A stretch of DNA of 64,000 nucleotides from Nitrospinae bacterium bin107 (GTDB lineage: Bacteria; UBA8248): NCBI GenBank assembly GCA_002238965.1, contig MPNJ01000006.1, forward strand, positions 62,001 to 126,000. Direction: 5' to 3'. The notes beneath the pieces were generated by a model. It was not told where the DNA came from. It ran no database searches and saw only the letters and a program-made list of their open reading frames with translations. Positions 1 through 8,169 of this stretch are shown in pieces; positions within the stretch are counted from its first letter, which is position 1; each line of letters begins with the position of its first letter. A program made the position numbers and the translations under genes.

Positions 1-130
1 AATCGGTCGGGTTCACGGATACCGCCTTCGCCCGGATCTTCACCTGATCAGCATCGGGCTCTCTCTCGGGCCAATCGGCATCCTCGAAATTCTCCACACC
101 GCCAAACTCAGTAAGTACGACTGCTCGCAT
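1..130 (-). CDS. Zinc-type alcohol dehydrogenase / quinone oxidoreductase, N-terminal part (cut by window edge)
   Basis: Only the first 43 residues are inside the window; the gene continues leftwards beyond position 1. The opening strand (MRAVVLTEFG) followed by a PxP-poor region ending in VKIRAKAVSVNPTD is the classic start of the GroES-like domain of medium-chain dehydrogenases/quinone oxidoreductases. The ATG at 128-130 is preceded by a strong Shine-Dalgarno sequence (GGAGGG, complement of 135-140). It starts 11 bp after the stop of the SDR gene at 142-927 and is probably co-transcribed with it. Substrate and zinc status cannot be judged from this fragment. Confidence 0.8.
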   Translation of the reverse strand, partial: MRAVVLTEFGGVENFEDADWPEREPDADQVKIRAKAVSVNPTD

Positions 131-141
131 TTTACCCTCCG

Positions 142-927
142 CTATACCATCCAGGCCCCGCCTGCGACGACCATTCCCTGTCCCGTGACGTTACGGCTCT
201 CATCGCTCGCGAGATAGACCGCCATGTGGCCCACGTCGTCCGGCGTCTGCTCGCGCTCCAGTGGAACCGTCGCCGCGACGTATTCGTCGAACACCTGCCT
301 CGCGGGCCTGTGTGTCGCCGCGCCGATGATGACGCCGAGGTCCTTTTCCCAGATGTTCGTCCACAAAAGGCCCGGGTTGATCGCATTCACGTTCACGTTG
401 TAGGCGGCCATCTCCCTGGCGAGGCTCATGGTGAAGTTCATGCACGCCGCCTTGGACGCGGAATAATGCGGAATGTTCGCGTTCGCGCGCCTTGCGGCGA
501 GCGAGGCCAGGTTGATGATCTTACCGTATCTGCGTTCACGCATGTGCGGAGCTAGCGCCCGGCACATCAGGAACACGCCCGTCGCGTTGACCTCGAAAAC
601 GGCGTTCCACTCCTCGAGCGTTATCTGGTCGATGGGGTTTGCCACGAGTGCAGCTCCCCTGCCGTGGCAATTCACCAGAATGTCGATATGGCCCATCCGC
701 TCAATGGCCGTCCGCACAATGTTCTCGGCTTCAGCCTCTCTCGCCACGTCCGCCGCCAGGGCGAAATGCGCCCCTTCACCCGCATCGTCGAGTCCTCTTC
801 TGGATACCTCGTCGCTCAAGTCAACCACGCAAACTTGGGCGCCCTCCCGGGAAAAAGCGCGGACGATGGCCCGGCCGATTCCACCGCCGCCGCCCGTTAC
901 GACCGCCTTTTTCCCCTCCAGGCGCAT
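142..927 (-). CDS. Short-chain dehydrogenase/reductase (copy 1 of a tandem pair)
   Basis: A 261-aa classical SDR, expected to be a cytosolic NAD(P)-dependent oxidoreductase. Visible motifs are the Rossmann glycine motif TGGGGGIG (residues 11-18), acidic D60, NCHG in place of NNAG (86-89), N114, and the catalytic S142, Y155 and K159 (YSASK). The acidic residue after the second strand (VVD) suggests NAD rather than NADP. I chose the ATG at 927 rather than the one at 933 because the upstream AAGGGA sits about 8 nt from it and the paralogue next door starts at the same residue. It lies 83 bp from that paralogue and 11 bp before the dehydrogenase at 1-130. The substrate is unknown. Confidence 0.9.
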   Translation of the reverse strand: MRLEGKKAVVTGGGGGIGRAIVRAFSREGAQVCVVDLSDEVSRRGLDDAGEGAHFALAADVAREAEAENIVRTAIERMGHIDILVNCHGRGAALVANPIDQITLEEWNAVFEVNATGVFLMCRALAPHMRERRYGKIINLASLAARRANANIPHYSASKAACMNFTMSLAREMAAYNVNVNAINPGLLWTNIWEKDLGVIIGAATHRPARQVFDEYVAATVPLEREQTPDDVGHMAVYLASDESRNVTGQGMVVAGGAWMV

Positions 928-1010
928 TCGCATTTCCCTTTCACAAAAAGCCTTGACTCATTGCACCGGATAAAAACCACCCGGCATGATTCGAGGGGAA
1001 AAGATTTCCA

Positions 1011-1796
1011 CTAGACCATCCAGGCGCCACCTGCGAGGAGCAAACCCTGTCCCGTGACGTTTTGGCTCTCATCGCTCGCGAGATAGACCGCCATATGGCC
1101 TACGTCGTCAGGGGTCTGCTCGCGTCCCAGCGGGACCGCCGCCTCGACGAATTCGTCGAATACGCGCCGGGGGGGTCTGTCCGTCTCCGCTCCGATGATG
1201 ACGCCGTGGCCCTTCTCCCAGAGATTCGTCCACAAAAGACCCGGGTTGATGGCGTTCACGTTTACGTTGTAGGAAGCCATCTCCTTGGCGAGGCTCATGG
1301 TGAAGTTCATGCAGGCTGCCTTGGACGCGCAATAGTGCGGCACGTTCTCGTTCGCGCGCCTTGCGGCGAGCGAGGCCAGGTTGATGATTTTCCCGTACTT
1401 TCGCTCGCGCATATGGGAGGCGATGGCCCGGCACATCAGGAACACGCCCGTTGCGTTCACGTTGAAAACAGCGTTCCACTCCTCGAGCGTGATGTTATCA
1501 ATCGGGTTTCCCATGAGTGCCGACGCCCTGCCGTGGCAATTCACGAGTATGTCGATATGCCCCATGCGCTCGATGGCCGTGCTGACGATGTTCTCGGCGT
1601 CTGCCTCGCTCGTCACATCCGCCGCTAGTGCGAAATGTTCACCCTCACCGGCGTCATCGAGTCCTTGCCGGGTTACTTCCTCGTTAACGTCGACCACGCA
1701 AATCCGCGCACCCTCACGGGCGAAAGCGCGAATAATACCCCGACCGATTCCGCCGCCGCCGCCAGTGACGACCGCTGTTTTTCCTTCCAGACGCAT
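1011..1796 (-). CDS. Short-chain dehydrogenase/reductase (copy 2 of a tandem pair)
   Basis: A 261-aa classical SDR of exactly the same length as its downstream neighbour and collinear with it without gaps. All family residues are present: TGGGGGIG (11-18), NCHG (86-89), N114, S142, Y155 and K159. The start at 1796 is set by GGAGGGAG (complement of 1801-1808) five bases upstream; a longer frame to 1841 has no such site. Differences from copy 1 cluster in the N-terminal half and in the substrate-loop region around residues 185-205, which would allow a different substrate. Probably first gene of an SDR-SDR-dehydrogenase operon. Confidence 0.9.
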   Translation of the reverse strand: MRLEGKTAVVTGGGGGIGRGIIRAFAREGARICVVDVNEEVTRQGLDDAGEGEHFALAADVTSEADAENIVSTAIERMGHIDILVNCHGRASALMGNPIDNITLEEWNAVFNVNATGVFLMCRAIASHMRERKYGKIINLASLAARRANENVPHYCASKAACMNFTMSLAKEMASYNVNVNAINPGLLWTNLWEKGHGVIIGAETDRPPRRVFDEFVEAAVPLGREQTPDDVGHMAVYLASDESQNVTGQGLLLAGGAWMV

Positions 1797-2075
1797 TCGA
1801 CTCCCTCCATGATAGACGCCCCTGCGCATCGCATCGGGCAATTTCGCTCACTTACCTTTCGAAGCTGAAAAGTGATTCCGTTCTTGAAGCGTGATGTCCG
1901 CCGATTCTAGCAAGATTCGAACGGAGTGAGTATCTCTAAAGCCGAACGCCTGAAACTCATTCTCCGGAGAGTTTCCCCCGCACGGGGAGAATGGTATTCT
2001 CCCCCCGTTTCGAATTCCTTTACAGATCAACCGCGGACGTCGCCAACAAGTCCCTCAAAACAACAGGAGCATGAA

Positions 2076-2510
2076 ATGTCTCTGATCAAAATGGCAAAAG
2101 AATCCATCGACATCGGTATCGTGGTGAAAGATCTCGACGTCGCCGAAAAATTCTACGGCGGTATTTTGGGCCTTCCGATCGTGCGTGAAGTCGAGATTAC
2201 AGCGGATAAAGCCTCCCGGGCCGGCTGCGCATCAGGCAGGTTCCAGTTCAAGGCGTTCCAGGCCGGCGAGGTGCAGCTCAAGGTCGTCCAGGCGGATTCA
2301 AATCCTCCAGCGGGCGGCGGCATCGTGGACGCATCCACCGGATACCGCTACCTGACGTTTACCGTCGAGAGCGTACAGGAAGCGCACGACGCCCTGGCGG
2401 CGGCAGGTGTGAAGATGATGGGCGAGGTCACCGAGGTTGTGCCGGGCCGGTTCATCATCTTCTTCCAGGACCCCGACGGAAACATGCTGGAGTGCGTCGG
2501 CCCCAGATAA
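2076..2510 (+). CDS. VOC-superfamily (glyoxalase/dioxygenase fold) protein
   Basis: A 144-aa protein with the two-module beta-alpha-beta-beta-beta pattern of the vicinal oxygen chelate superfamily: an opening strand IDIGIVVKDL, the AEKFY helix, and a closing FFQDPDGNMLECVG, whose Glu is a usual metal ligand. The usual His ligand in the first strand is not seen (IDIGIVV), so metal binding or activity may be altered. The start is ATG 2076, six bases after AGGAG (2065-2069); an overlapping out-of-frame ATG at 2071 is ignored. It is a stand-alone gene divergent from the SDR operon. The substrate is unknown. Confidence 0.85.
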   Translation: MSLIKMAKESIDIGIVVKDLDVAEKFYGGILGLPIVREVEITADKASRAGCASGRFQFKAFQAGEVQLKVVQADSNPPAGGGIVDASTGYRYLTFTVESVQEAHDALAAAGVKMMGEVTEVVPGRFIIFFQDPDGNMLECVGPR

Positions 2511-2598
2511 GTATTGGTTGAGCGGGCATTCCGCCCACTTTGAAAACGACGCAGGCGCACTCTGAACAAATGCCCTGCCGCGTAGCCGGAGTAACGAG

Positions 2599-3237
2599 AT
2601 GTACGGGTTTCTCCAGGAGTATCTGGTGGAATTCGCCTATGGCGGGGTGTTTCTCGTCTTGTTGCTCTGCGGCTTGGGCCTGCCCGTGCCCGAAGACATC
2701 CCCATCATCACCTCGGGCTATCTCGTGCATCTGGGCACCATGAGTTTCTGGCCCGCGCTCACCGTAAACCTTCTCGGCATCATGCTCGGCGACCTGATGA
2801 TCTACTGTTTCGGCTACTGGATGGGACCCAGGGCGCTCGAGCATCGCATGCTACACCGCGTCGTGACGCCGGAGCGTATGGAGAAAGTGCACCGCTTTTT
2901 CGAGCGTCACGGGAGAAAGGCCATCTTCTTCGGTCGGTTTGTCGCTGGCCTGCGCGCGCCGCTGTTTCTCGCGGCGGGGATCACCCGTCTCCCGCTTCGC
3001 ATATTCTTCGGGATGGACCTGGCCGCGGCGCTTCTGAGCGTGCCGCTGCTGCTGGCGGCGGCCTGGTATTTCGGGGATCATATCGACGATTTTCGCAGGA
3101 TGGTGGGAACGGGCAAGGCTGTCTTCATCATCGTCCTGGGAGCCGTTGCCGTATTGTGGGGTGGAAAATATCTTTGGCGAAAATGGCGGTCGAAAGATTC
3201 CAGCCCTGATTCATCGCAAGGCTTGCGCGAGCGATAA
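2599..3237 (+). CDS. DedA family integral membrane protein
   Basis: A 212-aa protein of DedA/VTT type, a family implicated in lipid-carrier (undecaprenyl phosphate or phospholipid) translocation. Diagnostic stretches are GLPVPEDIPIITSGYL near residues 28-43, the amphipathic LGDLMIYCFGYWMG helix, and FGRFVAGLRAPLFLAAG around residue 115, which carries the conserved F/GR-F-x-P-type re-entrant motif. Several hydrophobic helices follow. The last 27 bases overlap the 3' end of the convergent homoserine kinase gene, so the two tails are read on both strands. Confidence 0.9.
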   Translation: MYGFLQEYLVEFAYGGVFLVLLLCGLGLPVPEDIPIITSGYLVHLGTMSFWPALTVNLLGIMLGDLMIYCFGYWMGPRALEHRMLHRVVTPERMEKVHRFFERHGRKAIFFGRFVAGLRAPLFLAAGITRLPLRIFFGMDLAAALLSVPLLLAAAWYFGDHIDDFRRMVGTGKAVFIIVLGAVAVLWGGKYLWRKWRSKDSSPDSSQGLRER

Positions 3238-4167
3238 GGCCCCCGGCCCGAAAACGGCGCCCGCATCAATTTCATGCGCTCCGCGCGAGTCGATTCTGAG
3301 CACGTGCATCCGACACCCGATGCCGTGTGAGTCATAGACCTCGCGCATCGCGTTGCCCACCCTGCCGGGGTGAGCCCGGCAAATCGCCAGGATGCAAGGC
3401 CCCGCGCCACTGATACACGCCCCCAGCGCGCCGGCTTTGTAAGCCGCCTCGAATACCTCCTCCAGCGGACCCATCAACTCCGCGCGGTAGGGCTGGTGCA
3501 GCCTGTCCTGCATGGCTTCGCGGAACAACTCGTCACGTCCTGTGGCAAACGCCGCCATGAGCGTCCCCACTCTCTGGACGTTGAAGATCGCATCGTCCAG
3601 CGAAACCTCTCCGGGCAGTTTTTGTCTCGCGGCATGCGTGCTCACCTCGAAGTCGGGGATCACGATCACCCAGCGGTAATCCTCCACCACGGGCATGCGC
3701 GTATAGATGGTTTTTCCGTCCGTCGTGGTCGCGGAGATGCAAAACCCTCCTATCAGCGCAGGCACGACGTTGTCGGGGTGTCCTTCCATTTCCACGGCGA
3801 TTTGCACGAGTTCGTCCATGCCCAACGGACTGTCGAGCAGGATGTTCGCCCCCACGATCCCCCCCACGATGGCGGCCGAACTGCTCCCCAGCCCGCGCGC
3901 CAGTGGTATGTGGTTGCGCTGCTTCATCCACAAGCCGCTGAAGGGCCGGCCGACCCGATCGAATACACGCTTCACGGCCTGCACGCAGACGTTCGATTCA
4001 TCCTTCGGGATGACGTCGCGGCCCTCTCCTTCGACTTCCAGCGCCACACCCCAGGGAAGGATGTCGAGTTCTATGCGATTGTAGATCCTGAGCGCGACGC
4101 CCAGGGCGTCGAAACCCGGACCGAGATTCGTCGTACTCGCAGGAACCTGCACGCGCACCAAAGCCAA
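3211..4167 (-). CDS. thrB: Homoserine kinase (GHMP kinase)
   Basis: A 318-aa enzyme expected to phosphorylate L-homoserine on the way to threonine. It has the N-terminal PASTTNLGPGFDALG signature (residues 9-23), the GHMP ATP-binding loop PLARGLGSSSAA near 87-98, and a C-terminal GACISGAGPCILA segment. The start is TTG at 4167, eight bases after GGAG; no ATG fits better. It is the last gene of a minus-strand run (exported unknown, BFN-PDZ, nicotinamidase, thrB), 21 bp after the nicotinamidase stop. No other threonine gene lies nearby. Its tail overlaps dedA by 27 bp. Confidence 0.92.
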   Translation of the reverse strand: MALVRVQVPASTTNLGPGFDALGVALRIYNRIELDILPWGVALEVEGEGRDVIPKDESNVCVQAVKRVFDRVGRPFSGLWMKQRNHIPLARGLGSSSAAIVGGIVGANILLDSPLGMDELVQIAVEMEGHPDNVVPALIGGFCISATTTDGKTIYTRMPVVEDYRWVIVIPDFEVSTHAARQKLPGEVSLDDAIFNVQRVGTLMAAFATGRDELFREAMQDRLHQPYRAELMGPLEEVFEAAYKAGALGACISGAGPCILAICRAHPGRVGNAMREVYDSHGIGCRMHVLRIDSRGAHEIDAGAVFGPGALSLAQALR

Positions 4168-4188
4168 GACTATCTCCTCGAAATGATA

Positions 4189-4770
4189 TTAAGCCGAACG
4201 AACCTCTGACGAGTGCGCGAAGGCGCAGCCCGCCGCGCGCATTTCCCCGACCGCGTTTTCACCGTCTTTTGGGTCGACGTTCACGGCGCGAATGGCGTTT
4301 TCCAACACGACGACCTCGAACCCCTCGCGTCTGGCGTCAAGCGCCGTGGCCTTCACGCAATAATCCGTCGCCAGACCGCAAACGAAAAGACGCCCTATCC
4401 CTGCTGCCCGCAAATCATCGGCCAGCGAAGTACCGTCAAACCCCGAATAGGCTTCGGCGGCGCGTGTCGTGGCTTTCGATACCACCATCTCCACATTCCC
4501 TGCATTCATTTGTGGATGAAAAGCCGCGCCCGGCGTATCGGCCACGCAATGAACGGGCCAGATTCCGCCCTGCGCCTGAAACGAGATGTGATCGGCCGGA
4601 TGCCAGTCGCGCGTCGCCACCTTCATCCAGCCCGGAATTTCCAGAAGCGCATTGACCGCTTCGACAATCGCGTCCCCCTCCGAGACGGCGAGCGTTCCAC
4701 CCGGACAAAAATCCCCTTGCAGATCGACGACGATGAGGCCGTCTGCCGCACCCGGTTTGTATTCAGCCAT
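4189..4770 (-). CDS. pncA: Nicotinamidase / pyrazinamidase
   Basis: A 193-aa isochorismatase-fold amidohydrolase expected to convert nicotinamide to nicotinate for NAD salvage. The triad is visible: Asp in VVDLQGDF (about residue 16), Lys in VVSKAT (about 99), and Cys in GLATDYCVKAT (about 138). The metal-binding pattern DWHPADH (about 55-61) is also present. It starts 4 bp before the BFN-PDZ stop on the same strand and is probably translated from the same transcript. Confidence 0.93.
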   Translation of the reverse strand: MAEYKPGAADGLIVVDLQGDFCPGGTLAVSEGDAIVEAVNALLEIPGWMKVATRDWHPADHISFQAQGGIWPVHCVADTPGAAFHPQMNAGNVEMVVSKATTRAAEAYSGFDGTSLADDLRAAGIGRLFVCGLATDYCVKATALDARREGFEVVVLENAIRAVNVDPKDGENAVGEMRAAGCAFAHSSEVRSA

Positions 4771-4774
4771 CGTC

Positions 4775-5569
4775 CTATTTCCCCTCTCCCAGCTTCAGGC
4801 GCCATTTTTTTCCGCCCGGTCCCCTGCGTATGGAAACCTCTATCTCCAGCGGATTCTCCAGAAAAACTTTCTCGAATATCTCCACAGTCTCAATCTTCTT
4901 TCCTTCCGCCTTGAAGATGACGTCTCCGCGTCTGAGTCCAGCGCGTGCCGCCGGAGCGTTTTCTTTCACATCGGACACCAAAAGCCCGCTCTTCTCTCCC
5001 CCTCCGAAAAAGCGCGCCAGCGAGGGTGTGAGTTTCTGGAGAATGAGCCCCAGCTTTTCGGGGTGGGTATATTCGCGCTTCATATGGAAGCCGTGTTCCA
5101 TCACGACAGGCTTCACGTATATCGGAGATTTCATCCGCAACGCCAGCGCGACGGCGTCCGAGGGGCGGCTGTCGACAGAAAAGCGCCGGCCCCCGGCCTT
5201 CATATCGATGAAGGCGAAATAGGTGCCCCCTTTAATCTCCGTAATCACCACCCGGAGAACTTCCGCCTGGAGGGTCCTCAGCAGGTTGCGCATCAAGTCG
5301 TGCGTCATCGGCCGGTGCGGCTTGGCTTCTTCTAACTCCATGTAAATCGCCCGCGCCTCCGCCGGGCCGATCCAGATGGGCAGCAACTTGCCCCCTTTTC
5401 TCTCCTGCAGCAGCAAGACGGGCTGGTCGTTCCTCTGATCGACGAGGATGTCCTTCACCTCGACCCTGCGGAGCCCCGAGAGGGCCGCCTCCGCTTTCAC
5501 CGAGTGCGCATGAGCGATGAAAACGACAAGAACGACAAGAAAGCCGGAAGACACCATTTTAAGCCGCAT
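4775..5569 (-). CDS. Exported bifunctional-nuclease-domain (DUF151) protein with C-terminal PDZ domain
   Basis: A 264-aa protein with an N-terminal signal peptide (about residues 1-26, ending HSVKA). Next comes a BFN/DUF151 domain (about 33-155) with the hallmark LLPIWIGPAEARAIYMEL and the RPSDAVALALRMKSPIYV motif. The C-terminal PDZ domain (about 188-262) carries SGLLVSDVKENAPAARAG and LRRGDVIFKAEG. BFN proteins are usually cytosolic and lack PDZ, so this is an exported variant that could bind a peptide tail or act with periplasmic proteolysis. The upstream gene is another exported protein; pncA follows 4 bp downstream. Nuclease activity is not assured. Confidence 0.85.
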   Translation of the reverse strand: MRLKMVSSGFLVVLVVFIAHAHSVKAEAALSGLRRVEVKDILVDQRNDQPVLLLQERKGGKLLPIWIGPAEARAIYMELEEAKPHRPMTHDLMRNLLRTLQAEVLRVVITEIKGGTYFAFIDMKAGGRRFSVDSRPSDAVALALRMKSPIYVKPVVMEHGFHMKREYTHPEKLGLILQKLTPSLARFFGGGEKSGLLVSDVKENAPAARAGLRRGDVIFKAEGKKIETVEIFEKVFLENPLEIEVSIRRGPGGKKWRLKLGEGK

Positions 5570-5620
5570 GACTTCGATTCCTGATCATTTCGCCCGCGTC
5601 ATGAAACCAGCGGACTTCCC

Positions 5621-6064
5621 TCAGCGCGCAGATTCCGCCGAAACCCGGAACACGCATTCGGGAATCGCCATGTCCACACGCTGCTGGCCCGGTTTTTCCT
5701 CCACCTTGGTCTCGTAGATTCCGTCGCAATCCTCATCGAGCAGCGTGATGTCGTATGGATACTTGTTGTCCACGTCGATGTTGATCGCGAAAATCCGGTT
5801 GTTGATGGTGAGCGTCTCAAACTGGAATTTCCACTCATCGAGATATTGCTTGATCAGGGTCTCCTCTCCGGGAATGCGCCTGCTGAGGTCCCGCCGGACC
5901 CATCCGAGAAAACGAGAGCGGCTGAGTTCCGGCGTGTCGAAACCCTCAGGTCTCTTTTCGACGGGGCCGTCCGCATCCGCAGACGCCGCGAATGCGCTTC
6001 CAGACCCCAAAAGCGCCATCGCCAGGAACAAAACAACACAAATTCGCCCGAAACACACTATCAT
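5621..6064 (-). CDS. Exported hypothetical protein with an acidic DxDxDG-type loop
   Basis: I do not recognise this family. The predicted product is 147 aa with a clear signal peptide (hydrophobic core VVLFLAMALL, likely cleavage after AFA). The mature part ends in a beta-rich stretch containing LLDEDCDGIYETK, which resembles calcium-binding loops of EF-hand or thrombospondin type-3 repeats. There is one Cys in the loop and one near the C-terminus that could pair. The ATG at 6064 is preferred because GAGGG lies about 9 nt upstream; longer versions to 6082 or 6142 lack a ribosome site. It is first in a minus-strand run, 51 bp before the exported BFN-PDZ gene, suggesting a shared extracytoplasmic role. 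Confidence 0.7.
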   Translation of the reverse strand: MIVCFGRICVVLFLAMALLGSGSAFAASADADGPVEKRPEGFDTPELSRSRFLGWVRRDLSRRIPGEETLIKQYLDEWKFQFETLTINNRIFAINIDVDNKYPYDITLLDEDCDGIYETKVEEKPGQQRVDMAIPECVFRVSAESAR

Positions 6065-6332
6065 CAAAATCACCCTCGGCATCGACGTGAAACCCGGCGG
6101 CCGGCCAGACTCCGGAAGGCTGGTCGTCCGTAAGAGTAGCACCCGCCGCGCACCGCCTTCAAGAGATGTGTCCTCGTCTCAGAGAGCGCAAACACGATCC
6201 TCCGACGCGCTTTGACATTTCGGCCAAGCGGATTATTCTTCACATATCGGCGAACAATCATCCCGACTCGAGGGGCGCGTGAAGCGCATGCCTTGAGAAA
6301 GCAATCACCGAAACTCCCGAGGAGAAACCCAG

Positions 6333-6686
6333 ATGACGACGAGAGAAAGAAAAGCCCGGCTCATCCGGCCTGATGAGCGTAAATCAGAAGGCATGGCGGG
6401 CGGCGCGAGCCACAAGGCCATCGTATCGAAAGAGGGCGAGGGCACCGACCTCACCGTCTACTACTCGCTCATACAGCCGGGACAAACGCACGACTGGCAT
6501 CATCACGAGGAGGATGAGGTCATATTCTGCGTGAGCGGCAGGGGCAGATACGACCTCGATGACGGCGAGATCAACTACGGTCCCGGGCAATTCATCTTCA
6601 TGCCCAAGGGCACGCGCCACTGCAACCACTGCGTGAGCGAGGAAGACGTGAGGCTGGTGGCCATCTTCCAGCCGGGCCGAGAATAA
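6333..6686 (+). CDS. Single-domain cupin protein
   Basis: A 117-aa RmlC-type cupin. Motif 1 is HDWHHHEEDEVIFCVSGRG (about residues 51-69), holding the metal-binding His/His/Glu set. Motif 2 is GPGQFIFMPKGTRHCNH (about 82-98), with the second His. It begins after a good GAGGAG site and is the first of five same-strand genes that look like a carboxylic-acid utilisation cluster. A cupin of this size could be an isomerase, a decarboxylase or a sensor; the sequence does not decide. Confidence 0.85.
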   Translation: MTTRERKARLIRPDERKSEGMAGGASHKAIVSKEGEGTDLTVYYSLIQPGQTHDWHHHEEDEVIFCVSGRGRYDLDDGEINYGPGQFIFMPKGTRHCNHCVSEEDVRLVAIFQPGRE

Positions 6687-6737
6687 GGCCGCATCCTCCC
6701 CCCAACGGAGATGATGAGGCTACATTTGGAGACGAAG

Positions 6738-8135
6738 ATGGACCCCATGCAGAAAATCATCGCGCATTACGCAAATCTCCGCTTCGAGGATCTGCCCGAA
6801 GAGGCCGTATGCGCCGCCAGAAACCTCATCGTCGATGCGCTCGCCTGCGCACTGGCCGGCTCGGCCGCGCCGCTGAACCCCGAAATCATCGAGCGTCATT
6901 TACGCTGGGGCGGCGCGCCCGAAGCCACGGTGCTCGTTTTCGGAGGCAAAGCGCCTGCGCCGACGGCGGCCTGGCTGAACGCCGCCATGATCCACTCGAA
7001 CGATTTCGACGACACCGAAGACGTCACCCAGAACCACATCTTCGTCACGATTCTTCCCGCCCTCCTCGCCGCGGGCGAAAGCCTCGGGCGCGCGATGCCG
7101 GGCCGTGAGGTCATCACCGCTCTGGCCGGGGCTGCGGACGTGACTTTGAGGTTGAACGCCGTCGTGCACCAAAGCATTCATCCGGGCTGGCTGCCCACCA
7201 CGGTGTTCGGCGCAGTCTCGGCCTCGATGGCCGCCGCCCGGGCGCTGGGACTAGACGAAGAGGGCCTCGCCAACGCGGCGGGCTTCGGCTACGCGCAATC
7301 ACACGGCAACCGCCAGGCGTTGCTCGACGGCACGGTCGCCAAGCGGCTCCAGCCCGCCTTCAGCGCGCGGGCCGGCGTGCATTCTGCCGTCCTGGCGCAA
7401 ACGGGCGCCACCGGCCCCAGGCGAATCGTCGAGGGAGCGGACGGCTTTATCGAACTGTTCGGCGGCGGCGAGGGCGACCCGGACGCGCTCACGAGAGAGC
7501 TGGGCGAAACCTTCCACGTCAACCGGATCGGCATGAAGCCCTACCCGAGCTGCCGGGTGTCCCATCCCCACATCAGTGCGGCTCTGGAGGCGCGCGAGCG
7601 GCTCGGGGCATTCAGCGCGCAAGAGGTCGAAAGCGTCGAGGTATGGGCCACGCCCATCGGCCATTCGATGATCGGCCAGCCGTTCCAGATCAGGGAGAAT
7701 CCCCAGGTGGACGCGCAATTCAGCGCACAGTGGACGACGGCGTTCTCTTTGCTCAATGGATTGCCGCGCATCGAGCACTTCGATCCGGACCTCATCGTAT
7801 CGGGAGCCGAAGTGATCGAACTCGCGCAGAAGACCAGGGTCCACATCTGGAAAGAAGGGAGCCTGCTGCTCGTGCCCGTGCGCATCCGCGTCAAGCTCAA
7901 GGACGGGAGAGAGGCTGACGTCACGCACGACAAGATCAAGGGTTCTCCCGAATGGACCATGACCGAAGTGGAGCGGAAGGAGAAATTTTTCTCCTGCGCC
8001 GAGGCCGCAGCGGTCAGGCTTGAGCCCGAAGAGGTGGAACGCGCTTTCCGTGAACTCACCTCGCTTGAGGATTGCGCCGACATCCGGCCCGTTCTCGCCC
8101 TGCTCGCCGCATCGAAAAACCCGGTGAGCGCATAG
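6738..8135 (+). CDS. MmgE/PrpD family protein (2-methylcitrate dehydratase-like)
   Basis: A 465-aa protein collinear with the MmgE/PrpD family, which includes 2-methylcitrate dehydratase, cis-aconitate decarboxylase and aconitate isomerase relatives. Recognisable parts are the opening YANLRFEDLPEEAV, DALACALAGS, the MIHSNDFDDTED active-site loop (about residues 95-106), HPGWLPTTVFG and GMKPYPSCRVSHPHI. The start ATG 6738 has GGAG six bases upstream; the in-frame ATG at 6711 has its GGAG directly abutting it and is less likely. The neighbours (CoA ligase, crotonase, MFS transporter) suggest it processes a small branched or unsaturated acid. Confidence 0.88.
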   Translation: MDPMQKIIAHYANLRFEDLPEEAVCAARNLIVDALACALAGSAAPLNPEIIERHLRWGGAPEATVLVFGGKAPAPTAAWLNAAMIHSNDFDDTEDVTQNHIFVTILPALLAAGESLGRAMPGREVITALAGAADVTLRLNAVVHQSIHPGWLPTTVFGAVSASMAAARALGLDEEGLANAAGFGYAQSHGNRQALLDGTVAKRLQPAFSARAGVHSAVLAQTGATGPRRIVEGADGFIELFGGGEGDPDALTRELGETFHVNRIGMKPYPSCRVSHPHISAALEARERLGAFSAQEVESVEVWATPIGHSMIGQPFQIRENPQVDAQFSAQWTTAFSLLNGLPRIEHFDPDLIVSGAEVIELAQKTRVHIWKEGSLLLVPVRIRVKLKDGREADVTHDKIKGSPEWTMTEVERKEKFFSCAEAAAVRLEPEEVERAFRELTSLEDCADIRPVLALLAASKNPVSA

Positions 8136-8155
8136 CATTTCCAACCGGGCGACTC

Positions 8156-8161
8156 TATAAT
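8156..8161 (+). promoter_or_regulatory. Possible -10 hexamer TATAAT just upstream of the acyl-CoA ligase start
   Basis: A perfect TATAAT lies only 8 bases before ATG 8170 and no ribosome-binding site is visible in front of that ATG. Together this would fit a leaderless transcript. No convincing -35 box stands 16-18 bp upstream, so it may be a chance match. Confidence 0.3.
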
Positions 8162-8169
8162 TTTCGCCC

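Noticed and set aside
3370-4209. 279-aa open frame opposite thrB
   Set aside because: Antisense to clear GHMP kinase motifs; composition is that of a codon-bias shadow.
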